Position numbers and translations under genes: made by a program | Notes under the pieces: generated by a model | The model's database searches: none | What the model was told of the DNA's origin: nothing | The model's input: only the letters and a program-made list of their open reading frames with translations | DNA from: Cytobacillus luteolus | Lineage (GTDB): Bacteria > Bacillota > Bacilli > Bacillales > Bacillaceae_L | Assembly (NCBI RefSeq): GCF_017873715.1 | Contig: NZ_JAGGKM010000002.1 | Location: 248,001-312,000 of the forward strand | Length of the DNA: 64,000 nucleotides | Direction: 5' to 3' | Shown: one piece after another, positions 57,057 to 64,000 of the stretch | How the letters are laid out: every line of letters starts with the position of its first letter | Numbering within the stretch: the stretch's first letter is position 1

Positions 57057-58316
57057 TTATAAGAAAAATCTTTGAATATCATTCCATGTAACAACCAACA
57101 TCAGTAACATCAATAAGGCGAAGCCGATAAAATGAACCATACCTTCCTTATGACGATCGATCGGTTTTCCTCTTACAGCTTCAACCGCAAAGAATAATAA
57201 TCTCCCGCCATCAAGTGCAGGTATTGGTAATAGATTTACTATTCCTAGATTAATACTTAAAATGGCTGCCCATCTCATAAGGTAATAAATACCAGATTGT
57301 GCTACTTCATCTGTCATATCATATATTCCAACTGGTCCTGAAAGCATATCAATCGAGAACTGACCTGTAACTAACTTTCCTAAACCAACAAGTATTTCTT
57401 TGGTCCATAAGTACGTTTCGACAAACCCGTTCTTAATAGCTGCAACAAAAGATTTTTCCATTGGCTTATATACACCAATTATCCCTATTGATTTTCCTTC
57501 AATTTCTCTTATATCAGGTGTAACAGGTATTTGCATCGTTTGCCCATCACGAACGATAGAAAAGTTTATCTCATGATCAGGATTTTTCTGGATTATTTCA
57601 ACTACATCATTCCATGAATCTACAGAAGTTCCTTCAATCGAGGTAACAATGTCACCTTGCTTTAATCCAGCCTCTAACGCTGATCCATCCTTTGTTAATT
57701 CTCCCAAGATGGGCTCATTAATAAAGGTTCCTTGTAAAATACCAATCGTTAAAAAGATAAAGAATGCCAAAACAAAGTTCATTGCAGGACCAGCTGCGAT
57801 AGCCAATGTTCTTTGTGTCAGTGTTTTTGAAGCAAATTGTCTAGAAAAAGGAGCAATTTGGGTCTCCTGTTCATCTACGACAAAAAAGGCCCTTTCACTC
57901 ACTTCAAATCGTTGCAATTGTTCATCATTACCTTCTTCATAACCAGTAATAAACATATCATGCTCTAAATCTGCCTGCTCGACTTCAATAATCTTTGCAT
58001 TTGGATGCTTATCCTTATTATTCAAAATAATTTTATTAACTTTGCCTTGATTATCCAAATGAATACCAATATTATAACCAGGCTTAACTTCAATCACTTC
58101 AGGATCTTCACCTGCCATACGAACAAACCCACCTATAGGCAATAGGCGAATCGTATAGACTGTTTCGTTTTTCTTAAATGAAAAAACTTTAGGTCCAAAG
58201 CCAATCGCAAATTCCCGGCAAAGTATTCCTGCTCGTTTCGCTAGCATTAAATGTCCAAGTTCATGAAAGAAAACGAGCGCACCAAATATGATAATAAAGG
58301 CAATAACTGTATTCAC
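57057..58316 (-). CDS. rasP: Site-2 protease RasP (RseP-type)
   Basis: RasP is an intramembrane zinc metalloprotease that cleaves anti-sigma factors such as RsiW, and remnants of signal peptides. It has the HELGH motif (H18, E19, H22) in the first helix, a periplasm-side insertion with a PDZ domain (TKDGSALEAGLKQGDIVTSIEG), and the third metal-ligand motif LLPIPALDGGRLL. The GTG at 58328 is inside AGGTGG; GTG at 58316 is 8 nt after it and gives MNTVIAFIIIFG and 419 residues. It lies between dxr and proS. Confidence 0.95.
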   Translation of the reverse strand: MNTVIAFIIIFGALVFFHELGHLMLAKRAGILCREFAIGFGPKVFSFKKNETVYTIRLLPIGGFVRMAGEDPEVIEVKPGYNIGIHLDNQGKVNKIILNNKDKHPNAKIIEVEQADLEHDMFITGYEEGNDEQLQRFEVSERAFFVVDEQETQIAPFSRQFASKTLTQRTLAIAAGPAMNFVLAFFIFLTIGILQGTFINEPILGELTKDGSALEAGLKQGDIVTSIEGTSVDSWNDVVEIIQKNPDHEINFSIVRDGQTMQIPVTPDIREIEGKSIGIIGVYKPMEKSFVAAIKNGFVETYLWTKEILVGLGKLVTGQFSIDMLSGPVGIYDMTDEVAQSGIYYLMRWAAILSINLGIVNLLPIPALDGGRLLFFAVEAVRGKPIDRHKEGMVHFIGFALLMLLMLVVTWNDIQRFFL

Positions 58317-58405
58317 ATGTCTAACCACCTTTTGAAAGTTTAGGGTACATTTTTCATTCTATAAATTAAAGTATATTCTGTCCTACCTTATACATGTCCC
58401 TATTT

Positions 58406-59557
58406 TTATTGAAGGAGTTGTTCTCTTACATAAGCACGTGCTTCTAAATCAACTTCTTTAATTACATCCAATGAAGGATTAGAAATTGACTGATGTTTTT
58501 CTAGCGATTTTTCGAGTATCGCTTCAATTGTTAGAAAAGAAATAGAGCCGTTGAGAAAAGCTGCTACAGCAACCTCATTTGCTGCATTTAATACTGTTGG
58601 CATTGTACCACCAATTTTTCCAGCATGATAGGCTAAACCTAAACAACGATAGCGGTCAAAATCTATTTTACTAAAATGTAATGTTCCAACTTCCCAAAGA
58701 TTTAAGGACTTTGTTGATGGTAACATTAGTCTATCAGGGTAGCTTAGTGCGTATTGTATAGGTACCCTCATGTCTGGTGTTCCAAGTTGTGCTATAACAC
58801 TTTTATCATGAAATTCAACCATTGAGTGAATAATACTTTCCTTATGTAAAACAACATCTATTTGATCATATGGTAGTTCAAAAAGCCAATGAGCCTCAAT
58901 TACTTCTAATCCTTTGTTCATCATAGTGGCCGAATCAATGGTTATCTTAGCACCCATTGACCAGTTTGGGTGATTAAGTGCTTGTTCAACAGTCACACTT
59001 ACAAGCTCATGTCTTCGTTTATCCCTAAAGCTTCCACCAGATCCAGTTAAGATAATCTTTTCAATATTTTTGTCATTCTCTCCTTGCAAACATTGAAAGA
59101 TTGCTGAATGCTCACTATCAACAGGTAAAATTGAAACCCCATGTTTTTTTGCTGCATCCATAACAATATGTCCAGCGGTCACCAAGGTTTCTTTATTAGC
59201 TATTGCAATTGTTTTTTTGGCTTCAATGGCTTTCAATGTAGGAATAAGTCCAACACTTCCAACTACTGCATTTACAAGTATAGTTGCTTCATGATATGTA
59301 GCAACTTCCACTAAACCTTCTTCTCCATAAACAAAAGTAATTCCATTAGTGAATTCTGTTTTTAAGGTATCACAAGCTTCCTTATTTCTAACGGAAACAA
59401 TTTTGGGGCTAAAATCCATAATGATTTTACGACCAAACTCTATGTTATCCCCAAAAGACATTGCTACTAATTCTAAGTCCCCTGGGTGGGCCTTGATGAC
59501 ATCAAGAGTTTGTTGACCGATAGAGCCTGTCGCGCCTAACAAACTAATTTTCTTCAA
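58406..59557 (-). CDS. dxr: 1-deoxy-D-xylulose 5-phosphate reductoisomerase
   Basis: Dxr converts DXP to MEP, the first committed step of the non-mevalonate isoprenoid pathway that supplies UppS. It shows the NADPH motif [26 protein letters not shown], the metal-binding [12 protein letters not shown] and the flexible-loop SGGSFRDK. The GTG at 59566 overlaps GGAG; TTG at 59557, 8 nt beyond, gives [14 protein letters not shown] and 383 residues, the B. subtilis length. It follows cdsA by 63 nt. Confidence 0.96.
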   Translation of the reverse strand: MKKISLLGATGSIGQQTLDVIKAHPGDLELVAMSFGDNIEFGRKIIMDFSPKIVSVRNKEACDTLKTEFTNGITFVYGEEGLVEVATYHEATILVNAVVGSVGLIPTLKAIEAKKTIAIANKETLVTAGHIVMDAAKKHGVSILPVDSEHSAIFQCLQGENDKNIEKIILTGSGGSFRDKRRHELVSVTVEQALNHPNWSMGAKITIDSATMMNKGLEVIEAHWLFELPYDQIDVVLHKESIIHSMVEFHDKSVIAQLGTPDMRVPIQYALSYPDRLMLPSTKSLNLWEVGTLHFSKIDFDRYRCLGLAYHAGKIGGTMPTVLNAANEVAVAAFLNGSISFLTIEAILEKSLEKHQSISNPSLDVIKEVDLEARAYVREQLLQ

Positions 59558-59620
59558 AAATCTCACTCCTAATCAAATACCAAAGAGACTTTTATTGCTG
59601 CTATTGACCTCTTTAATCAT

Positions 59621-60421
59621 TTAAAACATAAGCTGTAAAAAGTGTAGCACCGGTAAAACGAATAACAGACTATCAAAGCGATCTAGTATACCACCATGCC
59701 CCGGCAGTATATTTCCTGAGTCTTTCACAAGGAAATGTCTCTTTAAAGCTGATTCTACTAAATCTCCAAGTTGTCCAAAAATGGATAAAACAATGGTGAA
59801 TACAACTAGTGTTAGTAAAGATTCATTTAATGGTACGAAAAACTGATAAATGAACACAATTAAAAGGGCACAAACAATACCACCAATGGACCCTTCCACA
59901 GTCTTATTAGGACTTATTTCAGGCCAAAGTTTATGCTTCCCAATTGCACGTCCAATAAAATATGCACCAGAATCTGTTGACCAAATAACAATTAATGCAT
60001 AAAAAATGTATTTTAGTCCTTCTAAAGTAGTTCCTCTGGTTTCAATAAAATAGAAAAATCCGATCCCAATATAAATCACAGCTAATAAAACAAAACCTAC
60101 GTCATCAAATGTGAATTTGTTTTTCTTCAAAACGGTATAAGATAGAAAAAACAAAACCGCTAGTAACGCTACCTCTACTTTTGAACTAGTTAGCTCGGTA
60201 ATTATTTCTTGGTACCCGTTTGGCAAAAGAAATATCCATAATAACACTAAAGATAGTATGCCGGGAAAAGAAGTAATTGGGATATGTTTCATTCTTAATA
60301 ACTCATATAAAGCAATTGAAGCAAGAATATAAGCGGCAACGGTAAATGGTAGACCACCATAGATAACGATTGGTAAGAGAATTGCTGCCCCTATAACTCC
60401 TGTAATTATTCTTTGTTTCAT
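59621..60421 (-). CDS. cdsA: Phosphatidate cytidylyltransferase
   Basis: CdsA makes CDP-diacylglycerol, the precursor for PgsA and other phospholipid synthases. It is a 266-residue integral membrane protein with about eight hydrophobic helices and the signature SPNKTVEGSIGGI and GQLGDLVESALKRHFLVKDSGNILPGHGGILDRFDSL. The open frame starts at 60454, but ATG at 60421 after GGTGATG gives MKQRIITGVIGAA. It lies downstream of uppS after a gap with two inverted repeats. Confidence 0.96.
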   Translation of the reverse strand: MKQRIITGVIGAAILLPIVIYGGLPFTVAAYILASIALYELLRMKHIPITSFPGILSLVLLWIFLLPNGYQEIITELTSSKVEVALLAVLFFLSYTVLKKNKFTFDDVGFVLLAVIYIGIGFFYFIETRGTTLEGLKYIFYALIVIWSTDSGAYFIGRAIGKHKLWPEISPNKTVEGSIGGIVCALLIVFIYQFFVPLNESLLTLVVFTIVLSIFGQLGDLVESALKRHFLVKDSGNILPGHGGILDRFDSLLFVLPVLHFLQLMF

Positions 60422-60471
60422 TCTTTTATCATCACCTTTTTTTGCCCTAAACAACTATGTAAGGCAGAAAT

Positions 60472-60498
60472 GGTAACTCAGGTATAAACAGAGTTACC
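60472..60498. repeat. 8-bp inverted repeat between uppS and cdsA
   Basis: GGTAACTC (60472-60479) and GAGTTACC (60491-60498) are perfect arms with an 11-nt loop. A second short inverted repeat (TTTGCC 60510-60515 with GGCAAA 60522-60527) lies just past the uppS stop. Neither is followed by a T-run, so they may be processing or stabilising structures. Confidence 0.5.
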
Positions 60499-60529
60499 CT
60501 ATATACGACTTTGCCCAATATGGCAAATT

Positions 60530-61294
60530 TTATACTCCACCGTAACGACGACCTCGTTGTTGAAACTCATTGATTGCTTCGAGTAGATGTTGTTCTTTAA
60601 AATCCGGCCACAGAACATCTGTAAACCAAAACTCTGTATAGGCTAATTGCCAGAGCATAAAGTTACTTAACCGGATTTCACCACTAGTTCTAATTAATAA
60701 ATCAGGATCAACCAGTTTATTAGACATTAAGTAGGTAGAAAATAGATTTTCATCTAAATCATCAAGATTAAATGTACCTTCCTTCGAGTCCATTAAAACT
60801 TGTTTAACAGCACTCATAATTTCAGAACGGCTACCATAATTTAATGCGAAATTTAAAACTAATCCTGTGTTTTCCTTTGTTTCTTCAACTGCTTTTTCAA
60901 CAGCACTCAGTGTATGCTTTGGCAAAGCAGTTTTATCTCCCATGATTCGAACCTGTACATTTTCTTCAATCAATTCTGGTAAAAACGTGCCTAAAAATTC
61001 TTCGGGTAGTTTCATTAAATAATCCACTTCTAATTTAGGTCGTTTCCAATTCTCAGTGGAAAAAGCATAGACAGTAAGAACCTTGACTCCAAGTTCATTA
61101 GCCAATTTTGTGACTCTTCTAACCACCTTCATTCCTTCATGGTGACCTGCTGAACGTGGTAGGGCACGTTTCTTAGCCCAGCGTCCGTTGCCATCCATAA
61201 TAATAGCAATGTGACTTGGCATTTGCCCTTTCATAATATCTTCTTTGGAAAATACTTTAGCACTCTTCTTCCAGTTTTTAAGTTTCCCTAACAT
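60530..61294 (-). CDS. uppS: Undecaprenyl pyrophosphate synthase (cis-prenyltransferase)
   Basis: UppS builds the C55 lipid carrier for cell-wall synthesis from farnesyl-PP and IPP. The 254 residues show HIAIIMDGNGRWAKKR with catalytic D34, GHHEGMKVVRRV, VYAFSTENWKRPK and the C-terminal signature DLLIRTSGEIRLSNFMLWQLAYTEFWF (split). The ATG at 61294 has GGTGATGGGGGA upstream. It follows frr after a terminator. Confidence 0.97.
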   Translation of the reverse strand: MLGKLKNWKKSAKVFSKEDIMKGQMPSHIAIIMDGNGRWAKKRALPRSAGHHEGMKVVRRVTKLANELGVKVLTVYAFSTENWKRPKLEVDYLMKLPEEFLGTFLPELIEENVQVRIMGDKTALPKHTLSAVEKAVEETKENTGLVLNFALNYGSRSEIMSAVKQVLMDSKEGTFNLDDLDENLFSTYLMSNKLVDPDLLIRTSGEIRLSNFMLWQLAYTEFWFTDVLWPDFKEQHLLEAINEFQQRGRRYGGV

Positions 61295-61446
61295 ATAACT
61301 AGTCCCCCATCACCCTTAAAGATCTATAACTAGTAGAGGTTGTTCAAAATGGAAATAAACAAGCACTAGTAATGTTTATATTTATTTACATACCTACTTA
61401 TACTAACATATTACTATTGATGGTCTAATTATGTAAGTATCATTAA

Positions 61447-61478
61447 CAAAAAAACCCCCTGTTTACGTTAGAGGGTCT
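61447..61478 (-). terminator. Intrinsic terminator after frr
   Basis: ACCCTC and GGGGGT arms (61471-61476 with 61454-61459, one G-T pair) are followed by a run of seven T on the minus strand. Confidence 0.75.
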
Positions 61479-61504
61479 TTTCATATATTGTACCTTGAAA
61501 TCAA

Positions 61505-62062
61505 TTATACTTCCATGATTTCTTTTTCTTTTTCTTTTGTGACTGAGTCTACTTTAGCAATATAATCATCTGTTAGTTTTTGAACATCATCCGTGAAACC
61601 GCGTAATTCATCTTCTGTAATATCACCATTTTTTTCAAGCTTTTTTAAATCGTCATTGCCATCACGACGAATGTTACGGACTGCAATTTTAGCTTCTTCT
61701 GAGTACTTTTTAACTACCTTAACTAATTCACGACGACGCTCTTCAGTTAAAGCAGGAATTGCAATACGGATAATTGAGCCATCATTAGATGGATTTAACC
61801 CTAAGTCTGCTTTGATAATTGCTTTTTCAATATTCCCTAAAACTGTTTTATCGTAGGGTTGAATAACTAGCATACGAGCTTCAGGAACATTTATTGACCC
61901 CAGTTGATTAATAGGTGTTGGGGCACCATAATAATCAACTGTAACTTTGTCAAGAAGTGCAGGATTAGCTCTACCAGCTCTTACAGTAGCAAGCTCACGT
62001 GAATAAGCTTGAATTGCCTTTTCCATTTTATCTTTCACCTGATTAAGTGTACTTTTTGGCAT
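61505..62062 (-). CDS. frr: Ribosome recycling factor
   Basis: RRF splits post-termination ribosomes together with EF-G. The 185-residue product is the standard length, with [26 protein letters not shown], the tRNA-mimicking helical bundle and the conserved [31 protein letters not shown] (split). The ATG lies 1 nt after the pyrH stop, so the two are coupled. It ends with a terminator before uppS. Confidence 0.98.
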   Translation of the reverse strand: MPKSTLNQVKDKMEKAIQAYSRELATVRAGRANPALLDKVTVDYYGAPTPINQLGSINVPEARMLVIQPYDKTVLGNIEKAIIKADLGLNPSNDGSIIRIAIPALTEERRRELVKVVKKYSEEAKIAVRNIRRDGNDDLKKLEKNGDITEDELRGFTDDVQKLTDDYIAKVDSVTKEKEKEIMEV

Positions 62063-62063
62063 C

Positions 62064-62783
62064 TTATTTCCCCCTCACAATTGTTCCAATATTTTCACCT
62101 AGTACTGCACGTTTAATGTTTCCTTCTTCTAGAACAGAGAAAACTATTAATGGTATATCATTATCCATACATAGAGAAGAGGCTGTTGAATCCATAACCT
62201 CTAGTCCCTCTTTTAGAACATCCAGATATGAAAGTGTTTCATATTTTTTTGCATTGGCATCTTTTGATGGATCTGCAGTATAAACTCCATCTACATTATT
62301 TTTAGCCATTAGAATTACATCTGCCTCTATCTCTGCAGCTCTCAAGGCAGCTGTCGTATCTGTTGAAAAATACGGGTTGCCAGTTCCAGCAGCAAATATG
62401 ACTACTCGCTTCTTTTCTAAATGACGAATTGCTTTTCTTCTTATGTAAGGTTCTGCAACCTGTCGCATTTCAATAGAAGTTTGCACTCGCGTTTGAATAC
62501 CAATACTCTCTAAACTATCTTGAAGAGCTAATGAATTCATTACAGTAGCTAACATCCCCATGTAATCTGCTGTTGCACGGTCCATTCCCATCTCACTACC
62601 GATTTTACCGCGCCAAATGTTTCCACCGCCTACTACGACTGCTACCTCAACACCCATTTCAGCTATTTCTTTTACCTGCTTTGCAACAGAGTTAATAACA
62701 GTTGGATTAATACCAAAGCCTTCTTTTCCAGCTAAAGCTTCTCCACTAAGTTTTAAAACGACCCGTTGATATTTAGCGCTCAT
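62064..62783 (-). CDS. pyrH: Uridylate kinase
   Basis: PyrH phosphorylates UMP to UDP and is an amino-acid-kinase family hexamer regulated by GTP and UTP. The 239 residues show [42 protein letters not shown] and [20 protein letters not shown]. The open frame reaches 62795, but ATG at 62783, 5 nt after GGAGG, gives [15 protein letters not shown]. It follows tsf after a terminator and precedes frr. Confidence 0.97.
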   Translation of the reverse strand: MSAKYQRVVLKLSGEALAGKEGFGINPTVINSVAKQVKEIAEMGVEVAVVVGGGNIWRGKIGSEMGMDRATADYMGMLATVMNSLALQDSLESIGIQTRVQTSIEMRQVAEPYIRRKAIRHLEKKRVVIFAAGTGNPYFSTDTTAALRAAEIEADVILMAKNNVDGVYTADPSKDANAKKYETLSYLDVLKEGLEVMDSTASSLCMDNDIPLIVFSVLEEGNIKRAVLGENIGTIVRGK

Positions 62784-62855
62784 AATTACCTCCATTTTTA
62801 AGTAAACCTAGGTAAAGTATAATCCTTATTTTATATACTTAATTTTTGTAGGTAC

Positions 62856-62886
62856 TGTAAAAACAGGGAACACAAGAGTGTTCCCC
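62856..62886 (-). terminator. Intrinsic terminator after tsf
   Basis: GGGAACAC (62866-62873) and GTGTTCCC (62878-62885) form a perfect 8-bp stem followed by TGTTTTTAC on the minus strand. Confidence 0.85.
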
Positions 62887-62894
62887 ATACTATC

Positions 62895-63776
62895 TTACTT
62901 CTTAACTTGGCTCATTACTTCTTCAGCGAAATTATCTACACGCTTCTCGATACCTTCTCCTACTTCATAACGAACAAAGCTTTTTACAGTAGCGCCTTTA
63001 GATTCAACAAATTGACGTACTTTTAAGTCTGGATTTTTAACGAAGCTTTGATCTAATAAACAAATATCTTCAAAGAATTTGCTTAAACGGCCTTCAACCA
63101 TTTTAGCAACGATATTCTCAGGTTTTCCTTCGTTTAATGCTTGTTGTGTTAATACTTCACGCTCACGCTCTGTTTCCTCTTGAGAAACTTCGTCACGAGA
63201 AATATATTTCGGGTTTGCAGCAGCAACATGCATTGCCACATCTTTTGCCACATTCTCATCAGTTGTACCTTCAAGCAAAGAAAGAACACCAATACGGCCA
63301 CCCATGTGAAGGTAAGCACCGAATGCATCAGCATCTGTTTTTGTAACAACAGTATAACGACGTAGTGAAAGTTTTTCACCAATTTTTGCAATAGCACTGT
63401 TAATATGCTCTTGAACAGTTTCACCGTTTTCCATTTTTTGCTCTAAAGCTTCTTCAACTGTTGCCGGGTTGTTAGCAAGTAGGTGAGCAGATAAATTTGA
63501 TGTTAATACTTTAAAACCTTCATTTTTTGCAACGAAATCTGTTTCAGAGTTAACTTCTAAGATTACCGCTTTGTTACCTTGAACCTCAATATGTGTAGTT
63601 CCTTCAGCAGCAATACGATCTGATTTTTTTGCAGCTTTTGCAATACCTTTTTCACGAAGATAATCGATTGCTTTTTCCATATCACCATTTGTTTCAGTTA
63701 ATGCTTTTTTGCAATCCATCATACCAGCACCAGTTTTTTCACGTAATTCTTTTACCATTTGAGCAGTAACAGCCAT
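62895..63776 (-). CDS. tsf: Elongation factor Ts
   Basis: EF-Ts is the nucleotide exchange factor of EF-Tu. The 293 residues begin [28 protein letters not shown] and contain the core [13 protein letters not shown] and two dimerisation subdomains. The open frame reaches 63821, but ATG at 63776 follows GGAGG by 9 nt. It pairs with rpsB as in nearly all bacteria, separated here by 145 bp with a terminator-like hairpin. Confidence 0.98.
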   Translation of the reverse strand: MAVTAQMVKELREKTGAGMMDCKKALTETNGDMEKAIDYLREKGIAKAAKKSDRIAAEGTTHIEVQGNKAVILEVNSETDFVAKNEGFKVLTSNLSAHLLANNPATVEEALEQKMENGETVQEHINSAIAKIGEKLSLRRYTVVTKTDADAFGAYLHMGGRIGVLSLLEGTTDENVAKDVAMHVAAANPKYISRDEVSQEETEREREVLTQQALNEGKPENIVAKMVEGRLSKFFEDICLLDQSFVKNPDLKVRQFVESKGATVKSFVRYEVGEGIEKRVDNFAEEVMSQVKK

Positions 63777-63875
63777 GAGTAAATTCCTCCTTGTTTTCTC
63801 ATAAGTATGTAATGTTGACACATTTCAATTAACGTCTTTAGTTTGCTCTAAATTTCGGTTGTTAAAAATTTTACT

Positions 63876-63916
63876 TTAAAAAAGGTGATAAAAGGCAGCC
63901 CCTCTTATCACCTTTC
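63876..63916 (-). terminator. Terminator-like hairpin between rpsB and tsf
   Basis: AAAGGTGATAA (63881-63891) and TTATCACCTTT (63905-63915) are perfect 11-bp arms with a 13-nt loop, followed by TTTAAAG on the minus strand. It probably lowers tsf relative to rpsB. Confidence 0.8.
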
Positions 63917-63921
63917 GCTCA

Positions 63922-64000
63922 TTAAGCAGAAGTTTCTTCACCTTGTTTAGATTCCATAATAGCATCAGCAATTTTAGCTGTAAGTAATTTAACAGCACGA
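63922..64000 (-). CDS. rpsB: 30S ribosomal protein S2 (partial, C-terminal 25 residues)
   Basis: The minus strand reads RAVKLLTAKIADAIMESKQG and then EETSA before a TAA at 63922-63924. This matches the C-terminus of S2 in Bacillus, and the position directly upstream of tsf is conserved. The rest lies outside the window. Confidence 0.93.
   Translation of the reverse strand, partial: RAVKLLTAKIADAIMESKQGEETSA

Noticed and set aside
1-64000. CRISPR array, insertion sequences, prophage, integrated plasmid
   Set aside because: No periodic repeats, transposase, integrase or attachment-site duplications were seen; the genes follow the conserved Bacillaceae order.
1-64000. tRNA or rRNA genes
   Set aside because: No cloverleaf or rRNA sequence was recognised in the intergenic gaps.

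Overview
The window is AT-rich, gene-dense core chromosome of an endospore-forming member of the Bacillaceae. The evidence is the gene content and order (mutS, cotE, ricA, miaB ... recA ... spoIIIE ... dapA, dapG, asd, dpaBA ... pnp, rpsO ... infB, nusA, polC ... tsf, rpsB), a spore coat morphogen (CotE), SpoVS, dipicolinate synthase and a YmxH-family protein. Shine-Dalgarno sequences are strong and purine-rich, and TTG and GTG starts are common, both typical of low-GC Firmicutes. Every gene I accept is on the minus strand, so transcription runs from 64000 towards 1. The species cannot be fixed from this window; the proteins resemble but are not identical to those of Bacillus subtilis.

In transcription order, 64000 to 55300 holds rpsB (partial), tsf, pyrH, frr, uppS, cdsA, dxr, rasP and proS (translation, lipid carrier, phospholipid and isoprenoid synthesis, intramembrane proteolysis). 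From 55237 to 45500 are polC and the rimP-nusA-rnpM-rplGA-infB-ylxP-rbfA operon. From 45480 to 38100 are truB, ribC, rpsO, pnp, ylxY, mlpA and ymxH. From 37973 to 33100 are dpaA-dpaB (dipicolinate) and asd-dapG-dapA (aspartate to dihydrodipicolinate), which feed each other during sporulation. From 32968 to 29500 are tepA, ylzJ and spoIIIE.

From 29316 to 23700 are a GntR/UTRA regulator and a BMP-type lipoprotein ABC transporter of four genes, probably for nucleosides. From 23512 to 14580 are ymfF, ymfH, ymfI, ymfJ, ymfK, ymfM, pgsA, cinA and recA (with a LexA box). From 14280 to 1 are rny, ymdB, spoVS, a membrane dipeptidase, a two-subunit 2-oxoacid:ferredoxin oxidoreductase (korAB), tdh-kbl (threonine breakdown), miaB-ricA, cotE and mutS (partial). 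RNase Y and its specificity factor RicA lie in the same window.

There are no tRNAs, rRNAs, insertion sequences, prophage or CRISPR arrays that I can see. The most interesting signal is in rnpM (ylxR). The reading frame is broken after codon 22 exactly at an in-phase A_AAA_AAG heptamer, with a GGTGA element 9 nt upstream; a -1 slip there restores the whole conserved protein. This could be programmed frameshifting, a recent one-base loss, or a homopolymer sequencing error. Other notable signals are hairpins in leaders: a terminator-like hairpin just before rimP-nusA, another before pnp, and hairpins abutting the Shine-Dalgarno sequences of ymxH and ylxY. rnjB is missing from its usual place between dapA and tepA.
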